A stretch of DNA of 41,546 nt, from positions 1 to 41,546 of the forward strand of contig CAYJNS010000002.1 in the NCBI GenBank assembly GCA_964371745.1, read 5' to 3'. This stretch comes from CAKOSP01 sp964371745 (lineage in GTDB: Bacteria; Bacillota_I; Bacilli_A; RF39; UBA660). Made by a program: the position numbers and the translations under genes. Positions within the stretch are counted from its first letter, which is position 1. Each line of letters opens with the position of its first letter. Shown piece after piece: positions 25,691-34,144 of the stretch. The notes under the pieces are model-generated. The model was not told the origin of the DNA and did not search any database. It worked only from the letters and a program-made list of their open reading frames with translations.

Positions 25691-27320
25691 ATTTTAAATA
25701 TTTATAAACTCTATCTAATAATTTATCTTTTCCTAGTAATCTAATTACATCATATAGGTTTGGACTTAAGTTTTTCTTAGTAATAATAATTCTAAGTACT
25801 TTACAAAAGTCAGCTGTTGTTCCTTTATAGTTATCAGGATTTTCTTTATATGCTTTTCTATCTTTTGTATATCCTACTGTATCAGCATATATAGCTAAAG
25901 CATTAAACCAATCTTCTTGTGATTGTTCTTCATCATAATATTTAGTTACATAATCTATAAAATCTTCTTTAGAAACATTTGTTACTTCTTCATAATCATC
26001 TTCATTTTTATCAAATAATTCATCGAACATAAACCAATATATATTTTTAATATTACTATATGCAAATATATCTTTTCTTGGTTTTGGAACATCTCTTTCT
26101 ATATTTAACATTCCTATAACATAATCTTTATTTTTAGATATTATATTATAAAACTCTTCATCATATTTTTTTGTATATGTTAATAAATTATTATATATAG
26201 TATCTGCTTTTAATCTGGCAAAATATGTTTTAGAAATATTTTTTAATTTTTCTAAATCAAATATAGGACCTGATATTGACATTTTATTAAAACTAAATGT
26301 AAAGTCTGATATATCTTTATCAGTATTTTCGTGATACCACTCTTCGAAATTTGAGTTAATAAGTGTTGCTAAGTATAGTTTCATAACATCTGATGGGATA
26401 CCGCTTTCATTATAATAACTTACTGCTGCCCAAGGATCTTTTCTTTTAGATAACTTTCTAACAGTTTCCCCATCTTTAATATTGATTGGTGATATATGAG
26501 CGTACTTTGGAACTTTAAAACCTAAGGCTTTAAATAATTGATCATGCTTTGGATAACTAGATATCCATTCATCACCTCTAATAATGTGTGTACTTCTCAT
26601 TAAGTGATCATCTATAGCGTGGGCAAAATGATATGTAGGAAGTCCGTCTGTTTTTAAAATAACTTCATCAATATCATTTTCAGGCATTTCTATTTTACCT
26701 CTTATTAAATCATCTAATACCACTTTTTCATAAAATGAACCAGGAGACTTTAATCTAATAATATATTTTTCACCATTATTTACTTTGTTAATAACATCTT
26801 CTTTAGATAAATTTCTACATTTAGCGTATTTACCATAATAACCGATTCTTTTTTTATTCTTTTCTTGATAAGCTCTTATTTCACTAATTTCTTCACTTGA
26901 ACAAAAACAAGGATAGGCCAGATCATCTTCAATTAACTTTTTAACAAAAGCATGATAGATATCTTTTCTTTCACTTTGAAGGTATGGCCCATAATTACCG
27001 CCCAAAGTGTGCCCTTCATCAAATATAATATTAAGTTCACCTAAAGCTTCAATAATATTTTCAGTGCCACCATCAACTTCTCTTTTTTGGTCTGTATCTT
27101 CAACTCTTAAGAAAAATATACCACCACTTTGTTTAGCGTAGTTAAACCCTGTAAAAGCACTAAGTAAATTACCCTTATGCATAGTACCTGTTGGACTAGG
27201 TGCAAATCTAGTAACTATTTTATCTTCACTTAAATTTCTTTCTGGATATTTTTCTTCGTAATATTTATAATCATTTTTCACATTTGGAACTAGTAAATTA
27301 GCGTATTCTTTATTTGTCAT
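25689..27320 (-). CDS. gltX: Glutamyl-tRNA synthetase
   Basis: Charges tRNA-Glu (and in many Firmicutes also tRNA-Gln) with glutamate. The class I signatures are RFAPSPTGTMHKGNL (HIGH region, about residues 38-52) and KLSKRKDP (KMSKS region). A CFCSS...KCR pair (about 146-175) fits the zinc-binding insertion of some GluRS. Length 543 is longer than the usual 480-500, with an N-terminal extension of about 35 residues before the HIGH region. A start at 27320 is supported by AGAGGT upstream on the reverse strand. It is the only long reverse gene in this part, divergent from the three-gene unknown operon. Confidence 0.95.
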   Translation of the reverse strand: MTNKEYANLLVPNVKNDYKYYEEKYPERNLSEDKIVTRFAPSPTGTMHKGNLLSAFTGFNYAKQSGGIFFLRVEDTDQKREVDGGTENIIEALGELNIIFDEGHTLGGNYGPYLQSERKDIYHAFVKKLIEDDLAYPCFCSSEEISEIRAYQEKNKKRIGYYGKYAKCRNLSKEDVINKVNNGEKYIIRLKSPGSFYEKVVLDDLIRGKIEMPENDIDEVILKTDGLPTYHFAHAIDDHLMRSTHIIRGDEWISSYPKHDQLFKALGFKVPKYAHISPINIKDGETVRKLSKRKDPWAAVSYYNESGIPSDVMKLYLATLINSNFEEWYHENTDKDISDFTFSFNKMSISGPIFDLEKLKNISKTYFARLKADTIYNNLLTYTKKYDEEFYNIISKNKDYVIGMLNIERDVPKPRKDIFAYSNIKNIYWFMFDELFDKNEDDYEEVTNVSKEDFIDYVTKYYDEEQSQEDWFNALAIYADTVGYTKDRKAYKENPDNYKGTTADFCKVLRIIITKKNLSPNLYDVIRLLGKDKLLDRVYKYLK

Positions 27321-27387
27321 AATTACCTCTTTTCAATATATATAATACTACATTTTTAGTAACTAAAAAAGACTAAAAAAAAATAAC

Positions 27388-27416
27388 TTTACTTTTTGTA
27401 TCAAGTATGATATAAT
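27388..27416 (+). promoter_or_regulatory. Promoter of the three-paralogue operon
   Basis: TTTACT (27388-27393), 17-base spacer, TATAAT (27411-27416) with TG extension at 27408-27409. AAGGGGG ribosome binding site at 27427-27433. Confidence 0.7.
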
Positions 27417-27440
27417 ATATTTATTCAAGGGGGAATAAAT

Positions 27441-27914
27441 ATGACTAGTATTAGAGAAATATTAGAAAGTAAAGAAGAAAGTAAAATAATTCCATTTAAT
27501 TTAAATGATGGAACCAATATGGCACTTAATTATTTAGATAATTTATTTGCAAATTTAAAATATAATGCCATAAATGAAGGTATAAATTATGAGGATATTA
27601 TTGTAAATATAATACCATATGAATTAATACCGACAAATACAGATGATTTTACTGAAGGTGATGTTAATATAATTATATCTGGATATAAGTATAAAGAGCG
27701 TCACTATAATTCAAAGTTTAATCCAGTAGATAGTGATTTTATTTCATTTAAAGTAAATTACAATTTATTTTTAGAGTTATTAAAAGATAGAGGTTATTCA
27801 TTTTCAAAATATCCTGATTTTAAATCATTATGGGATAAAAGAACTCCATCTGATACACAAGAGGGTTCAATGAATATATATTTAAATGAAAATTTAGTTA
27901 GGGGAAGAAGATAA
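27441..27914 (+). CDS. Unknown cytosolic protein, paralogue 1 of 3
   Basis: Not recognised. 157 residues, no signal peptide or membrane helix, acidic and asparagine-rich. The central VNIIISGYKYKERHYNSKFNP and the following FISFKVNYNLFLELLKDRG parallel, in order, the IKLSGYLP and YVIFNKDLD segments of the next gene, so it seems to be a divergent copy of the same domain. Strong AAGGGGG ribosome binding site eight bases before the ATG. First gene of a tight three-gene operon (2-base and 30-base gaps). No function can be named. Confidence 0.6.
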   Translation: MTSIREILESKEESKIIPFNLNDGTNMALNYLDNLFANLKYNAINEGINYEDIIVNIIPYELIPTNTDDFTEGDVNIIISGYKYKERHYNSKFNPVDSDFISFKVNYNLFLELLKDRGYSFSKYPDFKSLWDKRTPSDTQEGSMNIYLNENLVRGRR

Positions 27915-27916
27915 TA

Positions 27917-28420
27917 ATGGCAAAAAATATAAATGGAGTTATGAAACCAATAATATTACCAGGTGAAATTCAAAAAGGTAATAATCCAATTATAATTAAA
28001 AATATAATAAAATTTTTACAAAATAAAACTGATGACTTAGAAATAGACTATGATGAATTTTTAAATTCTTTAATTACTTCTTTAGAGGAAAAAAAAGACA
28101 GAAATATTATAATTTCATCATACTTTAATATTAATTTAGAATTAAATCCACCAGAATCATTATCAGGTAATAGTTATGATATTAAATCTAGTTTAAAAAT
28201 TAAATTATCAGGATATTTACCTACAAAGGATAGTAATAAATCTACATCTAATGATATTTATGTTATTTTTAATAAAGATTTAGATATTGATAAATTAAAA
28301 AAAGAAACTATAGTTGTACTTGATAAAGAGAAAGTCATTTTATTAATAGAGTTTATGGATTTAATAAATACTAAACTTAATGAATATTTAAATAATAAAA
28401 AAATCAGAAAAAATAATTAA
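27917..28420 (+). CDS. Unknown cytosolic protein, paralogue 2 of 3
   Basis: 167 residues, no export signal. It shares a clear pattern with the following gene: an N-terminal helix around KFLQNKTDDLEIDYDEFLNSL, IIISSYFNINLELNPP, KIKLSGYLP, then YVIFNKDLDIDKLKKE and a C-terminal helix ending ELMD-like VILLIEFMDLINTKLNEYL. It begins two bases after paralogue 1 with only a weak ribosome binding site (GGGGAAG, inside the previous gene), suggesting translational coupling. Function unknown; I know no family with the LELNPP signature. Confidence 0.62.
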   Translation: MAKNINGVMKPIILPGEIQKGNNPIIIKNIIKFLQNKTDDLEIDYDEFLNSLITSLEEKKDRNIIISSYFNINLELNPPESLSGNSYDIKSSLKIKLSGYLPTKDSNKSTSNDIYVIFNKDLDIDKLKKETIVVLDKEKVILLIEFMDLINTKLNEYLNNKKIRKNN

Positions 28421-28450
28421 TTAGATATAAGTAGAAAGAAGAGGATAATT

Positions 28451-28996
28451 ATGACGAATATAGAAGAAAATGTAATATATGAAGATAAAGTAACAGAATA
28501 TACACCTAATATGACTTTGTTTCATGAAAATAGATATATGGAAACACCATATATACATGAAGAAACTATAGTTAGATCATTTTTTAATTATATAATGAAT
28601 AAAAGTGATGAATTAATAGATATGGATTTTTTAGTTAATTATATATATGAAAAAGCTTTAAAAAATATAAATAGAACTGAAATTATATCATTGTATAAAA
28701 CTAGTAAGCTTGAATTAAATCCACCTTATGATAGTGATGACTTTTATTATAAAAATAGTCCAAGTCAAAAAATCATTAAATTAAGTGCTTATATTCCTAA
28801 AGTTAATCCAAGTGTTAAATGGAGCGAAACCGAGTATATTGTATTTGATGAAACATTAGATTTAGAAAATCCAACACTTGAGTTAATTTCTAATTTTAAT
28901 ATTGAACGAGTTAGAATATTAATTGATTATCTAGTTGGCGCTAATAATAAGATAATAGAAAAGTTAGAAATGGATAATGAACCATTAAGAAAATAG
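28451..28996 (+). CDS. Unknown cytosolic protein, paralogue 3 of 3
   Basis: 181 residues, soluble. It aligns in order with paralogue 2: FFNYIMNKSDELIDMDFLVNYI, IISLYKTSKLELNPP, IIKLSAYIPK, TEYIVFDETLDLENP, and a C-terminal helix VRILIDYLVGANNKIIEKL. It has its own ribosome binding site (AGAAGAGGA, about 9 bases before the ATG). Ends in a terminator. Three related genes in one operon suggest a complex with related subunits or a duplicated effector/immunity-like set; both are speculation. Confidence 0.62.
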   Translation: MTNIEENVIYEDKVTEYTPNMTLFHENRYMETPYIHEETIVRSFFNYIMNKSDELIDMDFLVNYIYEKALKNINRTEIISLYKTSKLELNPPYDSDDFYYKNSPSQKIIKLSAYIPKVNPSVKWSETEYIVFDETLDLENPTLELISNFNIERVRILIDYLVGANNKIIEKLEMDNEPLRK

Positions 28997-29016
28997 TAAA
29001 GTTACTATTTTTTTTT
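28991..29016 (+). terminator. Intrinsic terminator after the three-paralogue operon
   Basis: Eight-base stem AAATAGTA/TACTATTT with a four-base loop and a T run; the stem starts in the last codon and stop. The T run merges with the next promoter's -35. Confidence 0.78.
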
Positions 29017-29045
29017 GACATTTCTAACTTTATCTATGTTATAAT
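29015..29045 (+). promoter_or_regulatory. Promoter of the prepilin-rnr-smpB operon
   Basis: TTGACA (29015-29020) and TATAAT (29040-29045) with TG extension at 29037-29038; the spacer is 19 bases, longer than ideal. The GTGAT ribosome binding site starts at 29052. Confidence 0.62.
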
Positions 29046-29060
29046 GATATAGTGATGGAT

Positions 29061-29429
29061 ATGAATAATAAAGGTTTTACTTTAATAGAGCTACTTGTAA
29101 GTTTAGCTTTATGTTCTATAGTATTTGTTGGAGCAACTTATGGAATAACTACATTTTTAAATAATATAGAAGAAAAAGAGTATGTTGATTATATAACAAT
29201 TATTGAAGATGGAACTTGTCTTTATGTAGAAGAAAAGTCGTTAAGACCAAGTGATTGCTCAAATGGATGTAATATTGAATTATTAAAAGAAGATGTTGTA
29301 AAAGCAGGCTATTTAGATGAGGCGTATTTAATTAGCCCAATAGATGAAAAAATAGAAAAAGCTACTGTTGATGTATCATGGGATATAAATGGGGAAAAGA
29401 AATGTACCTATATAGAGGAGGACAAATGA
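29061..29429 (+). CDS. Prepilin-like protein with N-terminal methylation motif
   Basis: 122 residues starting MNNKGFTLIELLVSLALCSIV, the type IV prepilin/pseudopilin signature: basic leader, glycine before the cleavage site, phenylalanine as first mature residue and glutamate at position 5. The mature part has four cysteines (CLYVE, SDCSNGCN, KKCTY) and ends acidic. ComG-type pseudopilins are the closest known class, but no other comG gene or prepilin peptidase is in the window. ATG 29061 is chosen because GTGAT at 29052-29056 matches the local binding sites. It overlaps rnr by four bases (ATGA), so it is co-expressed with rnr and smpB. Confidence 0.82.
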   Translation: MNNKGFTLIELLVSLALCSIVFVGATYGITTFLNNIEEKEYVDYITIIEDGTCLYVEEKSLRPSDCSNGCNIELLKEDVVKAGYLDEAYLISPIDEKIEKATVDVSWDINGEKKCTYIEEDK

Positions 29430-31549
29430 AAGAGAGAATAATAGATGTTTTAGACAACATTAATAAAGCTAAAACTATGATGGAAATAAATGATTTATTA
29501 GGTTTAAAAGGTGTAGATGAATATAAAGAGTTAACTCTTTGTATTAAAGAATGTGTTGAAGAGGGAATTTTACATGAAACTAAAAATAATGAATTTATTT
29601 TACTTAAGTTTTGTACTTCTTTAAGAAAAGGTTTTGTAAGAGTTAATCGTGCTGGCAATGGCTTTTTAGATTATGGTGGGGAAAGTGACATTTATATTTT
29701 TAGAGAAAACTTAAATGGCGCAATTGAAAATGATCACGTACTTGTTGATGTATTTACATATCATGGTAAAAAAGAAGCAAAAGTTATAAAAATACTTAAA
29801 AGAGATTTAAATAATATAGTTGGTGAAATAACTATTAAAGATGATAGAAAAGAGTTTATTCCTGATAATAAAAAGTTATCTATTGAAATTTCTTTAACTA
29901 AAGAGAGCACTGAAGGGTGTGTTGAAGGACATAAAGTACTTGTTTCTATTGTAAAGAAAATTAATAATCATAAATATGTTGGTGAAGTAACAAAAGTTTT
30001 AGGACATAAAAATGATCCTGGTGTTGATATTATATCAATTGCTTATAAACATAATATAGAAATAGATTTTAATGAAGAAGTATTAAAAGAGCTTGAAAGC
30101 ATTCCAAATGAAGTTAAAGAAACTGATTTAAAAGGTAGACTTGATTTAACTAAGAAAAAGATATTTACTATAGATGGTGATGATACAAAAGATATAGATG
30201 ATGCGATAAGTTTAGAAGAAGTTAATGGTAATTATTTATTAGGCGTACATATTGCTGATGTATCTCATTATGTTAAAATTGGTAGTGCACTTTATGAAAC
30301 TGCATATGCTCGTGGTACATCATCTTATTTAGCTGATACAGTTATACCAATGATACCTCATCAATTATCTAATGGTATCTGCTCTTTAAACCCAGAGGTA
30401 GTTAGATTAAGTCAATCATGTTTTATGGAAATTGATAAAAGTGGTAAAGTAGTAAATTATGATATTATGCCATCATTTATTAAATCTAGAAAACAAATGA
30501 CTTATAAAAACGTTAATAGTATTTTAATGGATAATGTTGTACCTGATGGTTATGAAGAATATAAAGATATACTTTTAAAAATGAATGAACTTGCTAAAAT
30601 ACTTAGAAAAGAAAAAGTGTCTCGTGGATATATAGAGTTTGACTTAGATGAAGTTAAGATTAAACAAGATGAAACTGGTAAGGCAATAGATGTAGTAAGA
30701 AGACTTAGATTTGATGCAGAAAAATTAATTGAAGACTTTATGATAGCCGCTAATGAAACAGTAGCTGGACATATTTATAATATGGATCTTCCTTTTATTT
30801 ACCGTGTACATGATGTTCCAAATAGTGAAAAAGTTGAAGACTTTGCTGTATTTGTAAAAGCATTAGGATATGAACTTAAAACATCAACACTTGCTTTAAC
30901 TGGAACTAGTATGCAAGAAATATTAAAAGAGTTAAAAGATAAAAAAGAATATGAAATATTAAGTGATTTACTACTTAGATCTATGAAAAAAGCGGTATAT
31001 TCAAGTAATAATATTGGACACTTTGGATTAGGTTCAAAAATGTATACACATTTTACATCACCTATAAGAAGATTTCCTGATCTTACTGTTCATAGATTAT
31101 TAAGAACATATTTATATGAAAATGATTTATCAGTTAAAACAATAGATTTTAATAATGAATATTTAATAGGCGTTGGAGAACATTCATCAGAAAGAGAAGT
31201 AGCTGCAGTTGAAGCAGAGCGTGATGTTGATGATATGAAGATGGCAGAATATATGATGGATTATATTGGCGAAGAATATGAGGGTATGATAACAAGCGTT
31301 ACTAACTTTGGTATGTTTGTAAAACTTCCTAATTTAATTGAAGGTTTAGTACATATATCTACGCTTAAAGGATATTATGAATATAATCCTGATTTATTAT
31401 CATTAATATCAAAAGATAAGAGTAAAAAGTATAGACTAGGTGATACACTTAAAATAAAAGTTGCTAGTGCATCAAAAGAAAGAGGTACTATTGACTTTGA
31501 AATAGTTGAGGAAAAAGATGGAGATAAAAAACAAGAAAGCGTACTTTAA
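29426..31549 (+). CDS. rnr: Ribonuclease R
   Basis: Processive 3'-5' exoribonuclease for structured RNA; with SmpB/tmRNA it clears defective messages. 707 residues: N-terminal winged helix (about 1-60), cold-shock/OB domains (about 65-215), RNB catalytic domain with DGDDTKDIDDAISLEE (from about residue 250; the aspartates bind metal), RGTSSYLADTVIPMIP, SPIRRFPDLTVHRLL, and a C-terminal S1 domain with GMITSVTNFGMFVKLPN. GAGGAGG precedes ATG 29426. Upstream in-frame ATGs at 29378 and 29402 lie inside the prepilin gene. SmpB overlaps by 32 bases. Confidence 0.97.
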   Translation: MKERIIDVLDNINKAKTMMEINDLLGLKGVDEYKELTLCIKECVEEGILHETKNNEFILLKFCTSLRKGFVRVNRAGNGFLDYGGESDIYIFRENLNGAIENDHVLVDVFTYHGKKEAKVIKILKRDLNNIVGEITIKDDRKEFIPDNKKLSIEISLTKESTEGCVEGHKVLVSIVKKINNHKYVGEVTKVLGHKNDPGVDIISIAYKHNIEIDFNEEVLKELESIPNEVKETDLKGRLDLTKKKIFTIDGDDTKDIDDAISLEEVNGNYLLGVHIADVSHYVKIGSALYETAYARGTSSYLADTVIPMIPHQLSNGICSLNPEVVRLSQSCFMEIDKSGKVVNYDIMPSFIKSRKQMTYKNVNSILMDNVVPDGYEEYKDILLKMNELAKILRKEKVSRGYIEFDLDEVKIKQDETGKAIDVVRRLRFDAEKLIEDFMIAANETVAGHIYNMDLPFIYRVHDVPNSEKVEDFAVFVKALGYELKTSTLALTGTSMQEILKELKDKKEYEILSDLLLRSMKKAVYSSNNIGHFGLGSKMYTHFTSPIRRFPDLTVHRLLRTYLYENDLSVKTIDFNNEYLIGVGEHSSEREVAAVEAERDVDDMKMAEYMMDYIGEEYEGMITSVTNFGMFVKLPNLIEGLVHISTLKGYYEYNPDLLSLISKDKSKKYRLGDTLKIKVASASKERGTIDFEIVEEKDGDKKQESVL

Positions 31550-31946
31550 TTACTTTATAAGTGATGAACTTGAAGCCGGTATTGCTTTAACTGGTACTGA
31601 AATTAAATCTATTAGAAATGGTTCTGTTAGTATAAAAGAGTCTTACATAAGAATTAAAAACGGTGAAGCTTTTATAATAAATATGCATATAGCTAAATAT
31701 GAAGAAGGTAATATATTTAATCATGATGAAACTAGAGAAAGAAAATTACTTTTGCATAAAAAAGAAATAAGAAAATTAAAAGAAGAACTTGATAAAGATG
31801 GAATAAGTATTTTGCCATTAAAAATATACTTAAAAAAGAATTTAGTTAAAGTATTAATTGGAACTGGTAAAGGTAAAAAGTTATATGATAAAAAAGAAAC
31901 AATAAAGAAAAGAGATATTGAAAGAGAAGTGAAGAAGTACATATGA
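31518..31946 (+). CDS. smpB: SsrA (tmRNA)-binding protein
   Basis: Binds tmRNA and delivers it to stalled ribosomes for trans-translation. 142 residues of normal length with KNKKAYFNYFISDELEAGIALTGTE, SIRNGSVSIKESYIRI, and the C-terminal basic tail KKLYDKKETIKKRDIEREVKK. The start ATG 31518 with GAGGA at 31508-31512 lies inside rnr, so the two genes are coupled. The ssrA gene itself, often just downstream, is not seen here. Confidence 0.97.
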   Translation: MEIKNKKAYFNYFISDELEAGIALTGTEIKSIRNGSVSIKESYIRIKNGEAFIINMHIAKYEEGNIFNHDETRERKLLLHKKEIRKLKEELDKDGISILPLKIYLKKNLVKVLIGTGKGKKLYDKKETIKKRDIEREVKKYI

Positions 31947-32974
31947 AAAAGAAACAAAAGTTAATATTAATTATAATTGGAGTATTACTTTTAATTGGTG
32001 GAGCTGTAACTGCGGTTATATTACTAACTGGTGGTGATAATGAAACTATAAAAGAAGAAGAAAAAAAAGAAGAAGTAGCAAAAGATATAACTATAGTAGA
32101 TGTTAACTCTACTACTAGACCTTATGCAATAATGATTAATAATCATAGTGATGCAAGGCCATATCACTCTGGACTTCAAGATGCTTATATTGTATATGAA
32201 ATAGTAGTTGAAGGTGGAATAACTAGGTATATGGCTTTATTTAAAGATCAGGAAACTGCTAGAATACATGGTATAAGAAGTTCTAGACATTATTATTTAG
32301 ATTATGCAATGGAAAATGATGCAATATATATTCACTGGGGAGGTTCTCCTCAAGCATTTAGTGATTTAAGAACTCTTGATATAGATTCAAGAGAAGTTGC
32401 TAATAATAATGGAGCATATTATGATAATTCACTTCCAGTTGCATCAGAGCACACTACATATACATCTATGGATTATTTAAATGAAGTAGTAGCTAAGAAA
32501 AACTTTAGAGAAGAAACAAATAAAGATTTACTTTTTAATTATGTAGCGGAACCTATTAATATGGTATTTTTAGAAGATTCTTTTCTAGCAAATAGTATTG
32601 ATATAACATATTCAAGTTCATATATAACTAACTTTGATTATGATGAGGAAAATAATACATATTTAAAATCTCATAAAGATAAAGCGCATATTGATTATGT
32701 AACAGGAGAGCAATATACATTTGATAATATTATAACTTATCAAGTAGAAAATAGCACTATACCAGGTGAGTCTACTAGACAAGAAATTGATAATATAGGA
32801 ACTGGCGAAGGATATTATATAACTGGTGGATATGCAGTGCCTATTAAATGGAGTAAAACATCAAGAGAAAGTCAAACAATATATACATATTTAAATGGTG
32901 AAGAAATAGATGTAAATGATGGTAATACTTATATTGCTATTCAACCACTTGGAAATACACTTACAATTAAATAA
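31943..32974 (+). CDS. DUF3048 (YerB-like) membrane-anchored protein
   Basis: 343 residues. One N-terminal membrane helix (about 5-29) without a lipobox cysteine, followed by a charged linker. The two-part DUF3048 domain has RPYAIMINNHSDARPYHSGLQDA, YEIVVEGGITRYMALF, IHGIRSSRHYYLDYAMENDAIYIHWGGS, and the C-terminal YITGGYAVPIKWSK. B. subtilis YerB is a predicted lipoprotein of unknown function. The ATG overlaps the smpB stop (ATGA). An extracytoplasmic location is inferred from the anchor. Confidence 0.88.
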   Translation: MKKKQKLILIIIGVLLLIGGAVTAVILLTGGDNETIKEEEKKEEVAKDITIVDVNSTTRPYAIMINNHSDARPYHSGLQDAYIVYEIVVEGGITRYMALFKDQETARIHGIRSSRHYYLDYAMENDAIYIHWGGSPQAFSDLRTLDIDSREVANNNGAYYDNSLPVASEHTTYTSMDYLNEVVAKKNFREETNKDLLFNYVAEPINMVFLEDSFLANSIDITYSSSYITNFDYDEENNTYLKSHKDKAHIDYVTGEQYTFDNIITYQVENSTIPGESTRQEIDNIGTGEGYYITGGYAVPIKWSKTSRESQTIYTYLNGEEIDVNDGNTYIAIQPLGNTLTIK

Positions 32975-32983
32975 GGAGCGTAT

Positions 32984-33178
32984 ATGGAAATTATAACTGA
33001 AATTATAAAAACACATTTTACATTAATAATAATTATAACAATTATTTTAGTACTTGCCCTTATTGGATATTTAAGTGTTAATAAAAAAGATAAAAAAACA
33101 AATTTAGAAACTTTAGATACTACACCTGAGGCACTAGACATTAGTAAAGTTAAACTAAATGAACTACAAAATAAGTAA
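32984..33178 (+). CDS. Small single-pass membrane protein
   Basis: 64 residues: a long hydrophobic helix (about 10-32), then a lysine-rich turn (NKKDKK) and a polar tail. AAGGAG lies eight bases before the ATG at 32984, nine bases after the DUF3048 gene, so it is the last gene of the operon. Not recognised; a role as a small accessory membrane peptide is possible but not shown. Confidence 0.6.
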   Translation: MEIITEIIKTHFTLIIIITIILVLALIGYLSVNKKDKKTNLETLDTTPEALDISKVKLNELQNK

Positions 33179-33199
33179 GCACAGGATACTGTGTTTTTT
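33177..33199 (+). terminator. Intrinsic terminator of the prepilin-rnr-smpB operon
   Basis: Stem AAGCACAG/CTGTGTTT (one G-U pair), GATA loop, T run, starting at the stop codon. Confidence 0.75.
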
Positions 33200-33214
33200 A
33201 ATAAAATATTCATT

Positions 33215-33248
33215 AAAAAGTTATTCCACTACGCTGGAATAACTTTTT
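33215..33248. terminator. Strong symmetric terminator
   Basis: Perfect fourteen-base stem (33215-33228 with 33235-33248) and six-base loop CTACGC, A tract on one flank and T tract on the other. It is the longest perfect stem seen in the window. A second terminator in tandem to insulate cdaA. Confidence 0.9.
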
Positions 33249-33260
33249 ACCTATTAAAGG

Positions 33261-33289
33261 TTTAAATTTATTAAAAAAAATGTTATAAT
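33261..33289 (+). promoter_or_regulatory. Promoter of cdaA-cdaR
   Basis: TTTAAA (33261-33266), 17-base spacer, TATAAT (33284-33289) with TG at 33281-33282. AAAGGAG-type ribosome binding site follows near 33305. Confidence 0.7.
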
Positions 33290-33319
33290 TGATTAGTAAA
33301 AGTTAAAGGAGCTGATAAA

Positions 33320-34144
33320 ATGGATTTGACATTTATATGGTCTATTTTCACAAAACTTTTAGATGTATGTTTTGTATGGTTAGCATTTTATTATATATTA
33401 AAAAATGTTAAAAATAATATAAAGATGGCACTTATAGTAAAAGGTATTATAATGCTTTTAGTTGTAAGGTTTTTAAGTGAAGTATTAAATCTTTATACTG
33501 TAGGTATTATACTTGAATATTTAGTTGAGTGGGGACCACTTGCTTTAATAGTAATATTCCAACCAGAAATTCGTAGTGTACTTGAATCAGTTGGTAGAAC
33601 ACAGCTATTGGGTAGACACAAAGTATTAACAATTGATCAAAGGGAAAAAATAGTATTTGAAATTATGAAGTCTATTGAATATTTTTGTAAAAACAGAATT
33701 GGTGCATTAATAGTAATTGAAAGAGAAGTATCACTTCAAGAATATATGGGAAATGCAACTAAAGTTTATGCTGATTTAAGTGATGAACTTTTAGAAACAA
33801 TCTTTTTTCCAAATTCACCACTACATGATGGTGGAATAATTATTCAAGGAGATAAAGTAACAGTTGCTGGAGCTGTATTTAAAACTAGTATGAACCCTAA
33901 TTTATCAAAAAGATTAGGAACTAGACATAGAGCAGCCCTTGGTATTGCAGAAGAAAGTGATGCAATAGCATTAATAGTATCAGAAGAAACTGGTAGAGCA
34001 AGTATCGCTATGGATGGGGACTTAAATTATAATTTAAATTTAGATGAATTTAGAATGCTTTTAATTGAAGCTCTAAGTCCAAAAGCTGAAGTTTTCTTTG
34101 AAGCTGATGTGGAAGAAACAGAAGAAGGTGAAGAAAATGCGTAA
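33320..34144 (+). CDS. cdaA: Diadenylate cyclase CdaA
   Basis: Makes the second messenger c-di-AMP from two ATP at the inner face of the membrane; c-di-AMP controls potassium and osmolyte balance. 274 residues with three N-terminal membrane helices (about 1-80) and a DAC domain carrying GALIVIERE, the DGA-type motif PLHDGGIII (about 170) and GTRHRAALG (RHR motif, about 203). The cdaR gene overlaps its end. In Firmicutes glmM normally follows; here a surface protein gene stands in its place. Confidence 0.96.
   Translation: MDLTFIWSIFTKLLDVCFVWLAFYYILKNVKNNIKMALIVKGIIMLLVVRFLSEVLNLYTVGIILEYLVEWGPLALIVIFQPEIRSVLESVGRTQLLGRHKVLTIDQREKIVFEIMKSIEYFCKNRIGALIVIEREVSLQEYMGNATKVYADLSDELLETIFFPNSPLHDGGIIIQGDKVTVAGAVFKTSMNPNLSKRLGTRHRAALGIAEESDAIALIVSEETGRASIAMDGDLNYNLNLDEFRMLLIEALSPKAEVFFEADVEETEEGEENA

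Noticed and set aside
27321..27440. T-box riboswitch for gltX
   Set aside because: The divergent gap is only 120 bases and shows no T-box sequence or terminator pair on the reverse strand.
32941..33213. Reverse open frame over the small membrane protein and terminator
   Set aside because: The forward 64-residue frame has a good AAGGAG site and operon position; the reverse one has neither.
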